Source: Thermoplasmata archaeon
GTDB lineage: Archaea; Thermoplasmatota; DTKX01; JAHFTX01
Direction of reading: 5' to 3'
Length of the DNA stretch: 64,000 nt
Assembly (NCBI GenBank): GCA_023265395.1
Contig: JAHFTX010000010.1
Location: forward strand, 1-64,000
A model generated the notes under the pieces. It worked only from the letters and a program-made list of their open reading frames with translations, did not search any database and had not been told where the DNA came from. This document shows, one piece after another, positions 7,849 to 15,742 of this stretch (positions are counted from its first letter, which is position 1; every line of letters begins with the position of its first letter). A program made the position numbers and the translations under genes.

Positions 7849-10548
7849 TCAGGCCCCTTTGCGCCGCTGCGGCGGACGTGGCTGCTCATGTTCTGTGGAT
7901 CCAAAGTCGAGCTCCGCCCGGCGCGAACGACCGGCGAAGCCGGCCGCGGCAAGAGCCGTGACACCCCCGACTGCGGCAATCACGTAGGCGGACGGACTGA
8001 AAGTGGGGAGGGTTTGGACGGTCCAGTGCCGTGGTGCTTGATGGGTCGGGTCGACCCCGACGGAAGGGTCGTGGACCAGCTTCCGAGTGGTGGCGCTCAG
8101 AGGGTAGGAGAGGGAGAGGAGCAGGTTCCCCTCCACGAGGGCAATCTGGGCACCGACGACAAGGTCCATGACCGATCCGCGGTCGCTGGTACTAGCGACC
8201 TGGTCCGACCAGGCGAAGTAGCCGTGCCGCTCCCCCCCTGGGGAGCTGACGAAGGAGACCTGCTGCATGCGAGTGTCTTGGCGACTGGAGAATCTCCGAG
8301 GGGATGGCAGTGTCGACTCCGTCAAGTCGTGGGGCCCGTCTTGCTCGTGGGAGCGCAGTGTGTGGGTCCGGCTCTCATCGATCAGGAACTCACGCAGGAC
8401 GAGCAGATCCGCCTGCAGGGGGCGGAGGACCTCGATGACGACTTCGATCTCCAACTGGTCCTCGCCGGAGATGGTCATCGGAGCCCCCGGTCCGGCGAGG
8501 ATCCGGTCATCCTCGGACCAGCTGAAGCGTAACGAGAGGACTCCCCACTGACGGACCACCACTCGTTGGTCCGGAGCGCCGGATGTGCGTCCCACGCGGT
8601 CGGGTCGTGAGTCGACCAGGGAGACGGGAGCCCGCAACTCGTAGTGGAGGGTCCCGTTCTCGTCCCAGGCCAGCGGGGAGAGCTTCCAATCGAGGGTGGC
8701 AAGGTCTGCACCATAGCGGACCTCCGTCGCCGAGAGGTTCTTGTCCTGATCGCGATCGGTCCCTAGGACGAGCTGGGAGAACACCAGGCGGAACGGGTAG
8801 TATTGGCTCGTCGCGGGGTTGTAGGAGAACATGACCAGTGGTTGCTCCTGAGCGGTGCGGAACTCCGCCATTGGGCCGCGGGTGATGACCCACTGCGCAT
8901 CGAGCTGGGTGTGCCCTGCAGGTACGTCGGCAGGGGCCAGAGGTGGGTCCAGCAGTTCTGCCGGCGGAGCCCGCGGAGCTAGTTGTTCGAGCCGGTAGGC
9001 GGAAGTCAGGTGCTCCACCAGCAGAGGGGATGAACCATTGGTCTTGGGCTGGTCGAGGATCAATCGGACCAGGAATGGGCCGTCGTGTCCCCCACCAACG
9101 ATGTCGGCGCTGTCGAATCGAAGGGCCCTGGTGACCTGGTCAGTCGAGGCGAGAAACCCTATCTTCGTCGCGGCGAGCCAGTCCTGCGGGCCTGTTCCCA
9201 GGAGCCCCTGGATGGTGACCTCTCCCTGAACCTCGGCGCGGACCTGGATGGTGACCTCAAGTGCAGTGGCGAGGTCGTCGGAGCCGGAGACCAGAAGGTG
9301 GTCAGTGATTGCCCCGATGTGTAGCAGGGGGATTGCCGGTGTGAACCACGCAGCATCGAGCACCCCGGTGGTGACAACCTCGGAGTCGAAGGGGGCCGCT
9401 ATCGACCCGGAGCCCACCGTGCCCGCAACGCCGATGGACAGGAACATGCACAGGGATCCATCGATGCCGCTGTCGAACAACGCCGCACCGGCGAGCTCGA
9501 GCGTGACCTGTTGTAGTCCCTGATGGCTTCCGAAGGTCTGCACCAGGGACGGCAGATCCGGAGTCGGAGTTGCGGGATCGCAGGGGCGGGGGCTCGCCTC
9601 GAGAGCCCAGGCGCCGACGCGGCGCACGCGCAAGTGAACATCGAACGCGAGCCCGGTGGACGGACGCATCTGTTCGTCTGGCAGTAGTCGAACGGTGCTC
9701 GGCTCCTCGAAGGCCGCCGGGGGGAGGGCCGCAGCGAAACGGGAGAGCGCATAGGCCGCCGTGGTGTGGGTGGATTCTGCCAGTACCACCCCATCGTGAA
9801 GCACCTCGAGGGGCACCTCGTAAGGGCCATCATGGGCAAGGGTCACGAACGTCTGACCGAGCACTTCGACGTGCCCGGTGCCAGATGCAACCCCGGCAGA
9901 GCCGTTCGCGAGGGATAGCGGAGTTGCCAGTCGCTCAGTGCCGATCCAGACGAGGACCTCGACTGTCGTAGGAGCCTCAGCCTCGATGGTGATTGTGATC
10001 CTCACCGAGACGATGGCGCCCTCGTCATCGAGGATCGCGTGGTCGGTGACGGTGCCCATGGAGATCGACGGTGTTGGTGATCCGGACTGGAACTGGGTGT
10101 AGAAGTAGGCCGGGGTGGTCGAACGCAGGGTGTCGAGCTGGTTGCTGTCGTCCTGAAGGGAGAGGATCACTCGAAACGTCCCATTGTGTTCGAGTTGAAG
10201 GAACACCTGGGCTGGGATGACCAGATGGAACTCCTGGGGGCGGCCGGCCGCGACATCCACCGTCCGCTCGACGATGGCGGAAGCCGGATTCGCGTGGTCA
10301 CCCGTCGAGACATTGGCTTCGAGCCGAAGGGATACGGTATCCGAGCTCGCGATCATGACCGCGACATCGATACCTTCGTAGATCTGGTCACCATCAGTAT
10401 CCACTGCGCTGAAGGTCACCTCGTCACTGGTGAATCCCGCACTGGCCTGAGCCGTCGCCAGGCCCAGGACCAACGGGGCGCCTATCAGGACGGTCGCCAG
10501 TGACAGCGCCCAGAGCCTTGGGCGAGAACTGACCAATCGACCCACCAT
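7849..10548 (-). CDS. Large secreted, C-terminally anchored protein of unknown function
   Basis: 899 residues. The N-terminus has a basic stretch followed by a hydrophobic signal sequence (about 12-38, ending near AQASA). The long extracellular region is rich in beta-type sequence; an early stretch reads TVSLRLEANVST, and DTDGDQIYEG resembles a calcium-binding turn. A hydrophobic anchor (VIAAVGGVTALAAAGFAG) and a basic tail close the protein. I see no enzyme motif and cannot name a family. It is transcribed divergently from the MscS-like gene from a shared TATA region near 10650, with a leader of about 75 nt. It converges with the membrane gene ending at 7816. Confidence 0.7.
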   Translation of the reverse strand: MVGRLVSSRPRLWALSLATVLIGAPLVLGLATAQASAGFTSDEVTFSAVDTDGDQIYEGIDVAVMIASSDTVSLRLEANVSTGDHANPASAIVERTVDVAAGRPQEFHLVIPAQVFLQLEHNGTFRVILSLQDDSNQLDTLRSTTPAYFYTQFQSGSPTPSISMGTVTDHAILDDEGAIVSVRITITIEAEAPTTVEVLVWIGTERLATPLSLANGSAGVASGTGHVEVLGQTFVTLAHDGPYEVPLEVLHDGVVLAESTHTTAAYALSRFAAALPPAAFEEPSTVRLLPDEQMRPSTGLAFDVHLRVRRVGAWALEASPRPCDPATPTPDLPSLVQTFGSHQGLQQVTLELAGAALFDSGIDGSLCMFLSIGVAGTVGSGSIAAPFDSEVVTTGVLDAAWFTPAIPLLHIGAITDHLLVSGSDDLATALEVTIQVRAEVQGEVTIQGLLGTGPQDWLAATKIGFLASTDQVTRALRFDSADIVGGGHDGPFLVRLILDQPKTNGSSPLLVEHLTSAYRLEQLAPRAPPAELLDPPLAPADVPAGHTQLDAQWVITRGPMAEFRTAQEQPLVMFSYNPATSQYYPFRLVFSQLVLGTDRDQDKNLSATEVRYGADLATLDWKLSPLAWDENGTLHYELRAPVSLVDSRPDRVGRTSGAPDQRVVVRQWGVLSLRFSWSEDDRILAGPGAPMTISGEDQLEIEVVIEVLRPLQADLLVLREFLIDESRTHTLRSHEQDGPHDLTESTLPSPRRFSSRQDTRMQQVSFVSSPGGERHGYFAWSDQVASTSDRGSVMDLVVGAQIALVEGNLLLSLSYPLSATTRKLVHDPSVGVDPTHQAPRHWTVQTLPTFSPSAYVIAAVGGVTALAAAGFAGRSRRAELDFGSTEHEQPRPPQRRKGA

Positions 10549-10647
10549 CAGGAAGTTGGGGTGGGGGCTTCGATAAGGGTCCTGGGACGAACGCTGGACG
10601 AAGGAGCCGACGAGAGGAGTCCCCCATTAGTCGGAATGCCCCCTCTG

Positions 10648-10656
10648 TTTATATAC
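10648..10656. promoter_or_regulatory. TATA box usable in both directions between divergent genes
   Basis: TTTATATAC reads as GTATATAAA on the minus strand. On the plus strand it is centred about 27 nt before the ATG at 10679, which fits a leaderless start. On the minus strand it would start transcription near 10625, leaving a ~75-nt leader before 10548. A short A-run (10661-10666) follows. Confidence 0.55.
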
Positions 10657-10678
10657 GTGGAAAAAAGTGCCATGGCTG

Positions 10679-11221
10679 ATGGTCTCACTCGACCACGTCT
10701 CCCCCCTCCAAAGTCAGATGGGCATGACCACCGTCCCTGACTGGCGGGGCCATGGGCAACCTCTCGAGCCCATCCCTCGACCCGACAGCGTCCCTGGGAC
10801 AGTCCCTGGCGGGGTCGCTGCGCAGCAGGCTTTCACGACGGGCGCCCAGATGTATTCGCCGAGGAACTGGAAGGACCGGGCAATCGGGCCGACCTTGCTG
10901 GAGGGAGGCCGGTCTCTGGAACTGATCGTGGGGATCAGTTACCGCGATGACCTTGAGCAGGTCCTCGAGACGCTACGGACGATTGTCGCGGCGGAGGGAG
11001 CTGTTGCCTCACGCCCAGGCCCGGAGGTTACGTTACACCAACTCATCAAGAACCAAGTGGAGCTGCTGCTCCACCTCACCGTGCGGCCAGAGGAGTACTG
11101 GGAGGTCGTCAACCGACTGACTCGGTCGATCAAGCTGCGGTTCTTCGAGGAAGGTATCGCCTTTGCCACGCAGGGTCGCACTACGATTCGCCTGCGGACC
11201 GCCCCCGATACTCCCCACTGA
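10679..11221 (+). CDS. Soluble protein resembling the MscS channel C-terminal domain, without the pore
   Basis: About 180 residues without a transmembrane segment. From about residue 80 the sequence follows the alpha/beta C-terminal domain of MscS mechanosensitive channels: a strand plus SYRDDLEQVLETLRTIV, then RPGPEVTLHQL, then a strand rich in hydrophobics, RPEEYWEVVNRLTRSIK and FEEGIAFATQ. The N-terminal ~60 residues are Pro-rich. A pore-forming TM3 helix is absent and no channel gene is adjacent. It may be a stand-alone partner of a channel encoded elsewhere or a repurposed domain. Start 10679 is chosen from the TATA box at -27; GTG 10667 and ATG 10718 are alternatives. The EamA gene starts 2 nt after its stop, so the two are probably co-transcribed. 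Confidence 0.55.
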   Translation: MVSLDHVSPLQSQMGMTTVPDWRGHGQPLEPIPRPDSVPGTVPGGVAAQQAFTTGAQMYSPRNWKDRAIGPTLLEGGRSLELIVGISYRDDLEQVLETLRTIVAAEGAVASRPGPEVTLHQLIKNQVELLLHLTVRPEEYWEVVNRLTRSIKLRFFEEGIAFATQGRTTIRLRTAPDTPH

Positions 11222-11223
11222 GG

Positions 11224-12123
11224 ATGGTGCTCCCCATCGTCGAGGGACCCCTCCAGGGGGTCCTGCTAGGGGTGACCGCCGCGGTTTGCTGGGGCTACGG
11301 GGACTTTAGCGCCAAGCGATTGGTGGACCATACCGGGTCCCTGCGCGGCGTCGCCTTGGTCCAAGGGCTGGGACTGCTCCCGCTCTTGATCCTGCTGGTG
11401 CTGTGGCCCACCCCGGCCCCTTCGCTGCTGCTGCTGGGTGGCCTTGTGCTCGTCGGGCTGCTCGGCTGTGCAGCCAACATCCTGTTCTTCAGGTCCTTCG
11501 AGGTCGGCCCACTTTCGCTTGTGTCTCCCATCTCGAGCGCCTACGTCGCCATAACCGTCGGACTTGCCTTGCTCGTCCTCGGCGAGCTTCCCGGCCCGCT
11601 CCAACTCGCGGGAATCCTGCTCACGGCGGGCGGGACCATCGTGGCCGCCCTTGCTTCCGACCGAACATCCAGGGGTGGGACTGTCTCCCAGCGAGCACCC
11701 TCGACCACCAAGGGGGTCGCCGCGGCACTGGGTGCGGCTGTGGGTTTCGGCCTGATGTTCTTCCTGCTCAAGCCCCTGGCGGAATCGACGGGCCCCGTCC
11801 TTCCCGTGACCTTCGTCCGCGTGGCGAGCTTCTGTGTCGTCGCGCCGTTGATCGTACGGAGCCCTCGGTCCGCCCCGTCGAGCTCTACCTTCCCTTGGGG
11901 GCTGCTGGTGATCGCGGTAACTCTCGATAGCATCGCGTTCCTTGCCTACACCACGGGGGTGCGGCTCAATCTCCTCTCGGTGGTCGCGCCCGTGACGGGC
12001 GCTTTCGGCGGTTTCACGGCGCTCTTCGCCTACTGGCTGCTGGGAGAGCGGCTGGGCCGGCTGCAATGGGCGGGAATCCTCGCACTGCTGTTGGGGATCC
12101 TCATACTCTCGACAGCGCCCTAG
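11224..12123 (+). CDS. EamA/DMT-superfamily transporter
   Basis: 299 residues of mostly hydrophobic sequence with about ten transmembrane helices in two homologous halves, the standard EamA layout. Recognisable points are the N-terminal AVCWGYGDFSAKRL, the end of the first half (GELPGPLQLAGILLTAGGTIVAAL) and the repeat-equivalent end of the second half (GERLGRLQWAGILALLLGI). Such proteins export or import small metabolites across the membrane; the substrate cannot be read from sequence. It follows the MscS-like gene by 2 nt on the same strand, which suggests one transcript. The next features downstream, tRNA-Ser and the Ras-like gene, are on the other strand. Confidence 0.82.
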   Translation: MVLPIVEGPLQGVLLGVTAAVCWGYGDFSAKRLVDHTGSLRGVALVQGLGLLPLLILLVLWPTPAPSLLLLGGLVLVGLLGCAANILFFRSFEVGPLSLVSPISSAYVAITVGLALLVLGELPGPLQLAGILLTAGGTIVAALASDRTSRGGTVSQRAPSTTKGVAAALGAAVGFGLMFFLLKPLAESTGPVLPVTFVRVASFCVVAPLIVRSPRSAPSSSTFPWGLLVIAVTLDSIAFLAYTTGVRLNLLSVVAPVTGAFGGFTALFAYWLLGERLGRLQWAGILALLLGILILSTAP

Positions 12124-12138
12124 GACCACAGCGGGGGG

Positions 12139-12223
12139 CGCAGGGGAGGAGATTCGAACTCCTGCGGTCGGAGACCACCGGTTTTCAAGACCGGCGCCGT
12201 GAACCTGGCTTGGCTACCCCTGC
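12139..12223 (-). tRNA. tRNA-Ser (UGA anticodon)
   Basis: Read on the minus strand, the acceptor stem GCAGGGG pairs with CCCCTGC and is followed by discriminator G, as expected for tRNA-Ser. The anticodon arm is CCGGT-CTTGAAA-ACCGG, giving anticodon UGA. A long variable arm (class II) and a T arm AGGAG-TTCGAAT-CTCCT are present. CCA is not encoded and there is no intron. A weak TATA-like AGTTAAGAC lies about 25-30 nt upstream (near 12249-12256). Confidence 0.95.
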
Positions 12224-12257
12224 GCAGACCCCACTGCGCCCCCGTTGTCTTAACTGC

Positions 12258-12273
12258 ATCCCGCGCCCGGGAT
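12258..12273 (-). terminator. Short hairpin downstream of the Ras-like gene
   Basis: ATCCCG (12258-12263) and CGGGAT (12268-12273) form a 6-bp stem with a 4-nt loop, 60 nt past the Ras-like stop and just upstream of the tRNA promoter. It could help end the STAND/GTPase transcript; there is no clear U-tract. Confidence 0.3.
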
Positions 12274-12333
12274 AGGAGGATGACCGCAGCGAGAACGACG
12301 ATCACGGCTCGGGATGAGTGTCGGGGGTCCATC

Positions 12334-12891
12334 CTAGGCAGGAGGTGTTGCAGGCAGCTCGATGCCATCGCGTTCGAGCATCCGCGTCCCCAGCGTTCGG
12401 AAGGCGCGTTCGACGTTCTCTCCAGTCTTAGCGGAGGTGCAATAGTGCGCCACGTTGTACGCCTTGGCAACCCCTTCGGATTCTCGATAGTCGAAATCCC
12501 GTCGGTCATAGAGATCCCACTTGTTGGCAAGGATGCAGAAGGGATGGGCCCCGCACTGCTGGCGGAAATGGAGTATCCAGGTGCCTAGTCCATCGAAGGT
12601 CTGCCGACGGGAGAGGTCGCAGACCACCAGCGCTCCCTGGGCGCCCTTGAAGAGGTTGGGCTTGATCCCGGCGAGCCCCTGTTGCCCTGCGATGTCCCAG
12701 ATGACCAGATGGAGCAGGGTCTCTCCTGCTTGGGCCTGAAAACGTAGGTCCTTCTCGGTCACCTTGGCACCGATGGTCGAAAGGTAGTCGTCGCTGAAGT
12801 AGTCCTTGACGAACCGCCGGATCAAGGAGGTCTTCCCGACGCCCGGATCCCCCAGTAGGACGACCTTCTTGATAATCTCGCGATCCACCAT
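12334..12891 (-). CDS. Small Ras-like GTPase
   Basis: 185 residues, the usual length of a Ras/Rab-type GTPase. The GTP-binding motifs are complete: G1 GDPGVGKTS (about 14-22), G2 threonine in YLSTIGAKV, G3 WDIAGQQG (the DxxGQ form), G4 NKWD and G5 TSAKTG. No lipidation motif is visible at the C-terminus (ELPATPPA). It acts as a GTP-dependent switch; its effector is unknown. The gene lies 35 nt downstream of the STAND ATPase gene on the same strand, so it is probably co-transcribed and functionally linked. Archaeal Ras-like proteins often pair with roadblock/longin regulators, and one such candidate domain is encoded at 30548-36064. Confidence 0.9.
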   Translation of the reverse strand: MVDREIIKKVVLLGDPGVGKTSLIRRFVKDYFSDDYLSTIGAKVTEKDLRFQAQAGETLLHLVIWDIAGQQGLAGIKPNLFKGAQGALVVCDLSRRQTFDGLGTWILHFRQQCGAHPFCILANKWDLYDRRDFDYRESEGVAKAYNVAHYCTSAKTGENVERAFRTLGTRMLERDGIELPATPPA

Positions 12892-12926
12892 GTGCCTCCC
12901 CTCGCCCTAGGAGGTGGGGCAAAGGA

Positions 12927-15602
12927 CTAGCGTGGGATAAGGTTGGTGCGGATGGTATCGCAGAAGCGGCCCATCGTCGGACTATGCATCTCCAAGAAGC
13001 ACTCGGCAGCCTCCTCGAGCCAGGCACCCCGTCTGCTCAGGGGGGCCGCATCGATGGCGCCCAGCAGCGAGAGGGCCATCGCGGTCCCCATTCGGTCGTT
13101 GACGGTCTCGAACGAGCGCTTCGCCTGAGCGGCGAGTTCCGCCGCATCCGTCGGGGAGGTCGTGGCCAGGCGCCGCGCCTGGTGCAACCTGATGAAGCCC
13201 TCTGCCCGGACGAGGAGGTTGCGCCGCGCCATCGCACCAACCTCCTCGACCAGTCTGGCGGACAGAGGAGCAGCGTAGGAGAATGGGCCATCCCCCTGCC
13301 CCTCCTCGCGCAAGAGCTTGGCCTGGAGCAGTCCATCAAGACGGTCCACCCGGCGCAGATGCTGCTCGGCCTCATCGAAGATCGCCTCGAGGCCTTCTCG
13401 CCCCAGCGCCGCTGCATCCCCTTCGGGGGTCGTCGCGCCCTCCAGAACCAGGAGCCTGGGGCCCTCGGTAGGCTCTTTGGCAGACGGGCCGGAGGGGACC
13501 ATCGCCAGAGTGACCACCAGTGCTAGGGCTGTGGCGAATTCCCCGGCCAACTCCTCTAGCCCAAGGTCGCGTGCGCCCTCGAGGGCCTTGTGGTAGGCGC
13601 TCGCCGCCTCCGCCAGTTGCCCGTGAACGGCCAGCGTCCATCCCAAGTGGCCGTGGGTGTGGGCGATGCCGTGTCGATCTCCCAGCCGCTGGAGCGTCGA
13701 GAGGGTCTGCGTGAGGTCGCGGACCGTGTGCTCGAGCGGTTCGGCCGAAGGTCCCAGGAATTCCCTGCCGGGAAAGGTGGGGACCGACAACCCGGCGCGT
13801 TGCCGCAAGAAATAGAAATGATCCCACACCTCGAAGAGCATCTCCCAGCGCCCCCAGGTATCGGCGATCTTGGCTTGCAACTGGTGCAGGGCGGCGAAGT
13901 CCTGGGCATCGACCTCGGGGAGCATCAGGCTCACGAGGTTGGTGACCGCTTCGCCGTAGCCATGGTGGAGCAAGGGGTCCGATTCTGCCAGGAGCATCGC
14001 AACAGCGCTGGCGCGCTCTCCGCTCGAGAACATATGATAGCAGCGTTCGAGCAGCGAGTCTTCGTCACGGCGTCCGGCATAGGCTTCCAGCGCCAGGGTG
14101 TGCATCGCCCGACGCTCTGCCTCGGTCAGGTGAGAATGGACATACTGACGGACGAGCAGGTGGGGCTCGTACTCCCCTTCGATCTCCGTCAGCAGCCCTT
14201 TGTGGGCCAGGGATCGGACAGTCTCGATCCCCCCTTGACCAGCCAGGAATTCCTCGGAGACTGGATTGCGTAGGATCGTGGCCAGTTGCATCATCCGCCT
14301 CTCGGGTGGGGACAGACGGGAGATGATCTCCTCCTGGAGGAACTTCTCCACCTCGACGAAGCTATCCCGAGCCCGCAGCAGGTCTATCGCCAGTGGATGG
14401 CCCTGGGTCTTGTCGAAGAGGGCCTCGACCCGATGGGTCGGAAGTCGGCCCTCGAGGAGCTCATAGGTTTCCTGGAGGCTCAATCCCCGCAGATGGACCT
14501 CCCGCACCGTGCGCTCAGTGACGACCGCACGTCGGTCGTAGAGGTTTGTCACGTACCGGGTGGCAACGAGGATATGCAAGCCGCTCTGGGGCGCCAGACG
14601 GACGAGTTCAGCGACGAATTGTTGCACCGGTGGGGAGGCTTCCTCGACGTCATCGAGGACCACCAGAGCGCGCGCATGACCCAACTCATTGGTCGCGAGC
14701 GGGAGCAACACTTCCAAGGGCGGGGTAGGGACCACCTTGAGCTGGTTCGAGAGGTTATTGCGTCCGGCACGATGGAGCAGCTCGGAGAAGGTCGCCAGCA
14801 CTGCGCTGACTCCCGTCCAGGGGCGTATCCGCTGGTACGCCACATGGGCGCTGTGATGCCGGACCACCTTGGCCAGCAGCGAGGTCTTCCCCACCCCGGC
14901 GATGCCCTGAATCACCACTGTTCCTCCCTTTGGTGTCGCCAGGCCTTCGGTGACCGCTCGCAATTCAAGCGCCCGCCCGACGAACTGGCGGGTGGTGGGT
15001 AGGGGATCGCCGACGACTATTCGCTCCCCGCCCTTGCGGCGGCCCTCACGCAGCAGATCGATGTCGACAATCCCCATGTCCGCATTGATCGTGATGACAT
15101 CGACGAGGTCAGGGTCTTTCCCAAGGAACGTGCGAAGCTCCGCCACGCGCATGAGCCGAGCGACGGGACGCGGCCCGTCGGGATCGGCACCGAGGGCTCG
15201 CAGTTGGGGATGCTCGATGTGCGGGGCAGCCTCACCCGAGGCGACTCCACTGACACGGATCGCACAGCCCTCGACTTGGTTCCGCAAATCGGTCGCGACC
15301 TGGTGACCATGGTGCGTGAGGAAGTAGACTTTGCGCTTCTGGCGGGAGCCGCTGACATACGCTTGGCGTTCCTCGACCAGCTGCTGGCGGAGCATCTTGT
15401 TCAGCACACGGCTGATCGAACTCTGGCGGACCTCGAAGCGCTCACTAATCCCCTCCTGGGAGAGGGCCAGGGGAACTTCGAATTCTTCCCGCAGATGACC
15501 GAGGCGGAATAGGTGCAAAACGACCTTCTTCTCCAATGTCAGGGGCAGCTCGCTGAGCGAGAGAGGTTGGTCTGACCCTGCCATCCCGTCGGCTGGACCC
15601 AT
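12927..15602 (-). CDS. STAND-type ATPase with N-terminal winged helix and C-terminal helical repeats
   Basis: 891 residues. An N-terminal winged-helix (about 20-110; GISERFEVRQSSISRVLNKM) looks like a DNA-binding domain. A STAND/NB-ARC-like NTPase module follows, with Walker A GIAGVGKTS near 233-241 and Walker B ALVVLDDVEE. The last ~350 residues are helical TPR-like repeats that could sense a ligand. STAND proteins are signal-dependent switches that oligomerise on ATP binding. The winged helix suggests a transcriptional output, like MalT-type regulators but in reversed domain order. A minus-strand TATA-like CCTATATGG lies about 28 nt before the ATG at 15602, so the mRNA may be leaderless. 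The Ras-like GTPase gene follows 35 nt downstream. Confidence 0.82.
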   Translation of the reverse strand: MGPADGMAGSDQPLSLSELPLTLEKKVVLHLFRLGHLREEFEVPLALSQEGISERFEVRQSSISRVLNKMLRQQLVEERQAYVSGSRQKRKVYFLTHHGHQVATDLRNQVEGCAIRVSGVASGEAAPHIEHPQLRALGADPDGPRPVARLMRVAELRTFLGKDPDLVDVITINADMGIVDIDLLREGRRKGGERIVVGDPLPTTRQFVGRALELRAVTEGLATPKGGTVVIQGIAGVGKTSLLAKVVRHHSAHVAYQRIRPWTGVSAVLATFSELLHRAGRNNLSNQLKVVPTPPLEVLLPLATNELGHARALVVLDDVEEASPPVQQFVAELVRLAPQSGLHILVATRYVTNLYDRRAVVTERTVREVHLRGLSLQETYELLEGRLPTHRVEALFDKTQGHPLAIDLLRARDSFVEVEKFLQEEIISRLSPPERRMMQLATILRNPVSEEFLAGQGGIETVRSLAHKGLLTEIEGEYEPHLLVRQYVHSHLTEAERRAMHTLALEAYAGRRDEDSLLERCYHMFSSGERASAVAMLLAESDPLLHHGYGEAVTNLVSLMLPEVDAQDFAALHQLQAKIADTWGRWEMLFEVWDHFYFLRQRAGLSVPTFPGREFLGPSAEPLEHTVRDLTQTLSTLQRLGDRHGIAHTHGHLGWTLAVHGQLAEAASAYHKALEGARDLGLEELAGEFATALALVVTLAMVPSGPSAKEPTEGPRLLVLEGATTPEGDAAALGREGLEAIFDEAEQHLRRVDRLDGLLQAKLLREEGQGDGPFSYAAPLSARLVEEVGAMARRNLLVRAEGFIRLHQARRLATTSPTDAAELAAQAKRSFETVNDRMGTAMALSLLGAIDAAPLSRRGAWLEEAAECFLEMHSPTMGRFCDTIRTNLIPR

Positions 15603-15626
15603 GCGCGACTAGGGGGCTGGACGGCC

Positions 15627-15634
15627 CATATAGG
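15627..15634 (-). promoter_or_regulatory. TATA-like box implying a leaderless STAND/GTPase mRNA
   Basis: CCTATATG on the minus strand is centred about 28 nt before the ATG at 15602, and no ribosome site precedes that ATG. Confidence 0.45.
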
Positions 15635-15714
15635 TGTTCCTGGCGGCATCGGTCGTGCTCCTCCCGACGACGATGGACCTTGTGGGATCTGCTCGCACGG
15701 CTCGGCTCCGCAAT

Positions 15715-15742
15715 ACGGGAGGGGGTTCGAGCCCCCTCCCGT
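15715..15742 (-). terminator. Strong hairpin after surface protein copy 1 (left edge of the duplicated block)
   Basis: An 11-bp perfect stem (15715-15725 with 15732-15742) and a 6-nt loop lie 22 nt past the stop codon of the surface protein gene. No U-run follows on the minus strand. The core GGTTCGAGCC looks like a tRNA T arm, but no tRNA surrounds it. The same hairpin ends copy 2 at 37135-37162, and the identity between the copies begins exactly at its outer base. Confidence 0.6.

Noticed and set aside
11266-12129. A 287-residue minus-strand frame opposite the EamA transporter
   Set aside because: Gln/Arg/Glu-rich shadow of a hydrophobic transporter read in reverse.
15650-15742. Possible tRNA suggested by GGGGGTTCGAGCCCCC, which resembles a T arm
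   Set aside because: No acceptor, D or anticodon arms can be formed, and the second copy at 37135 has unrelated upstream sequence. It is treated as a terminator-like hairpin.
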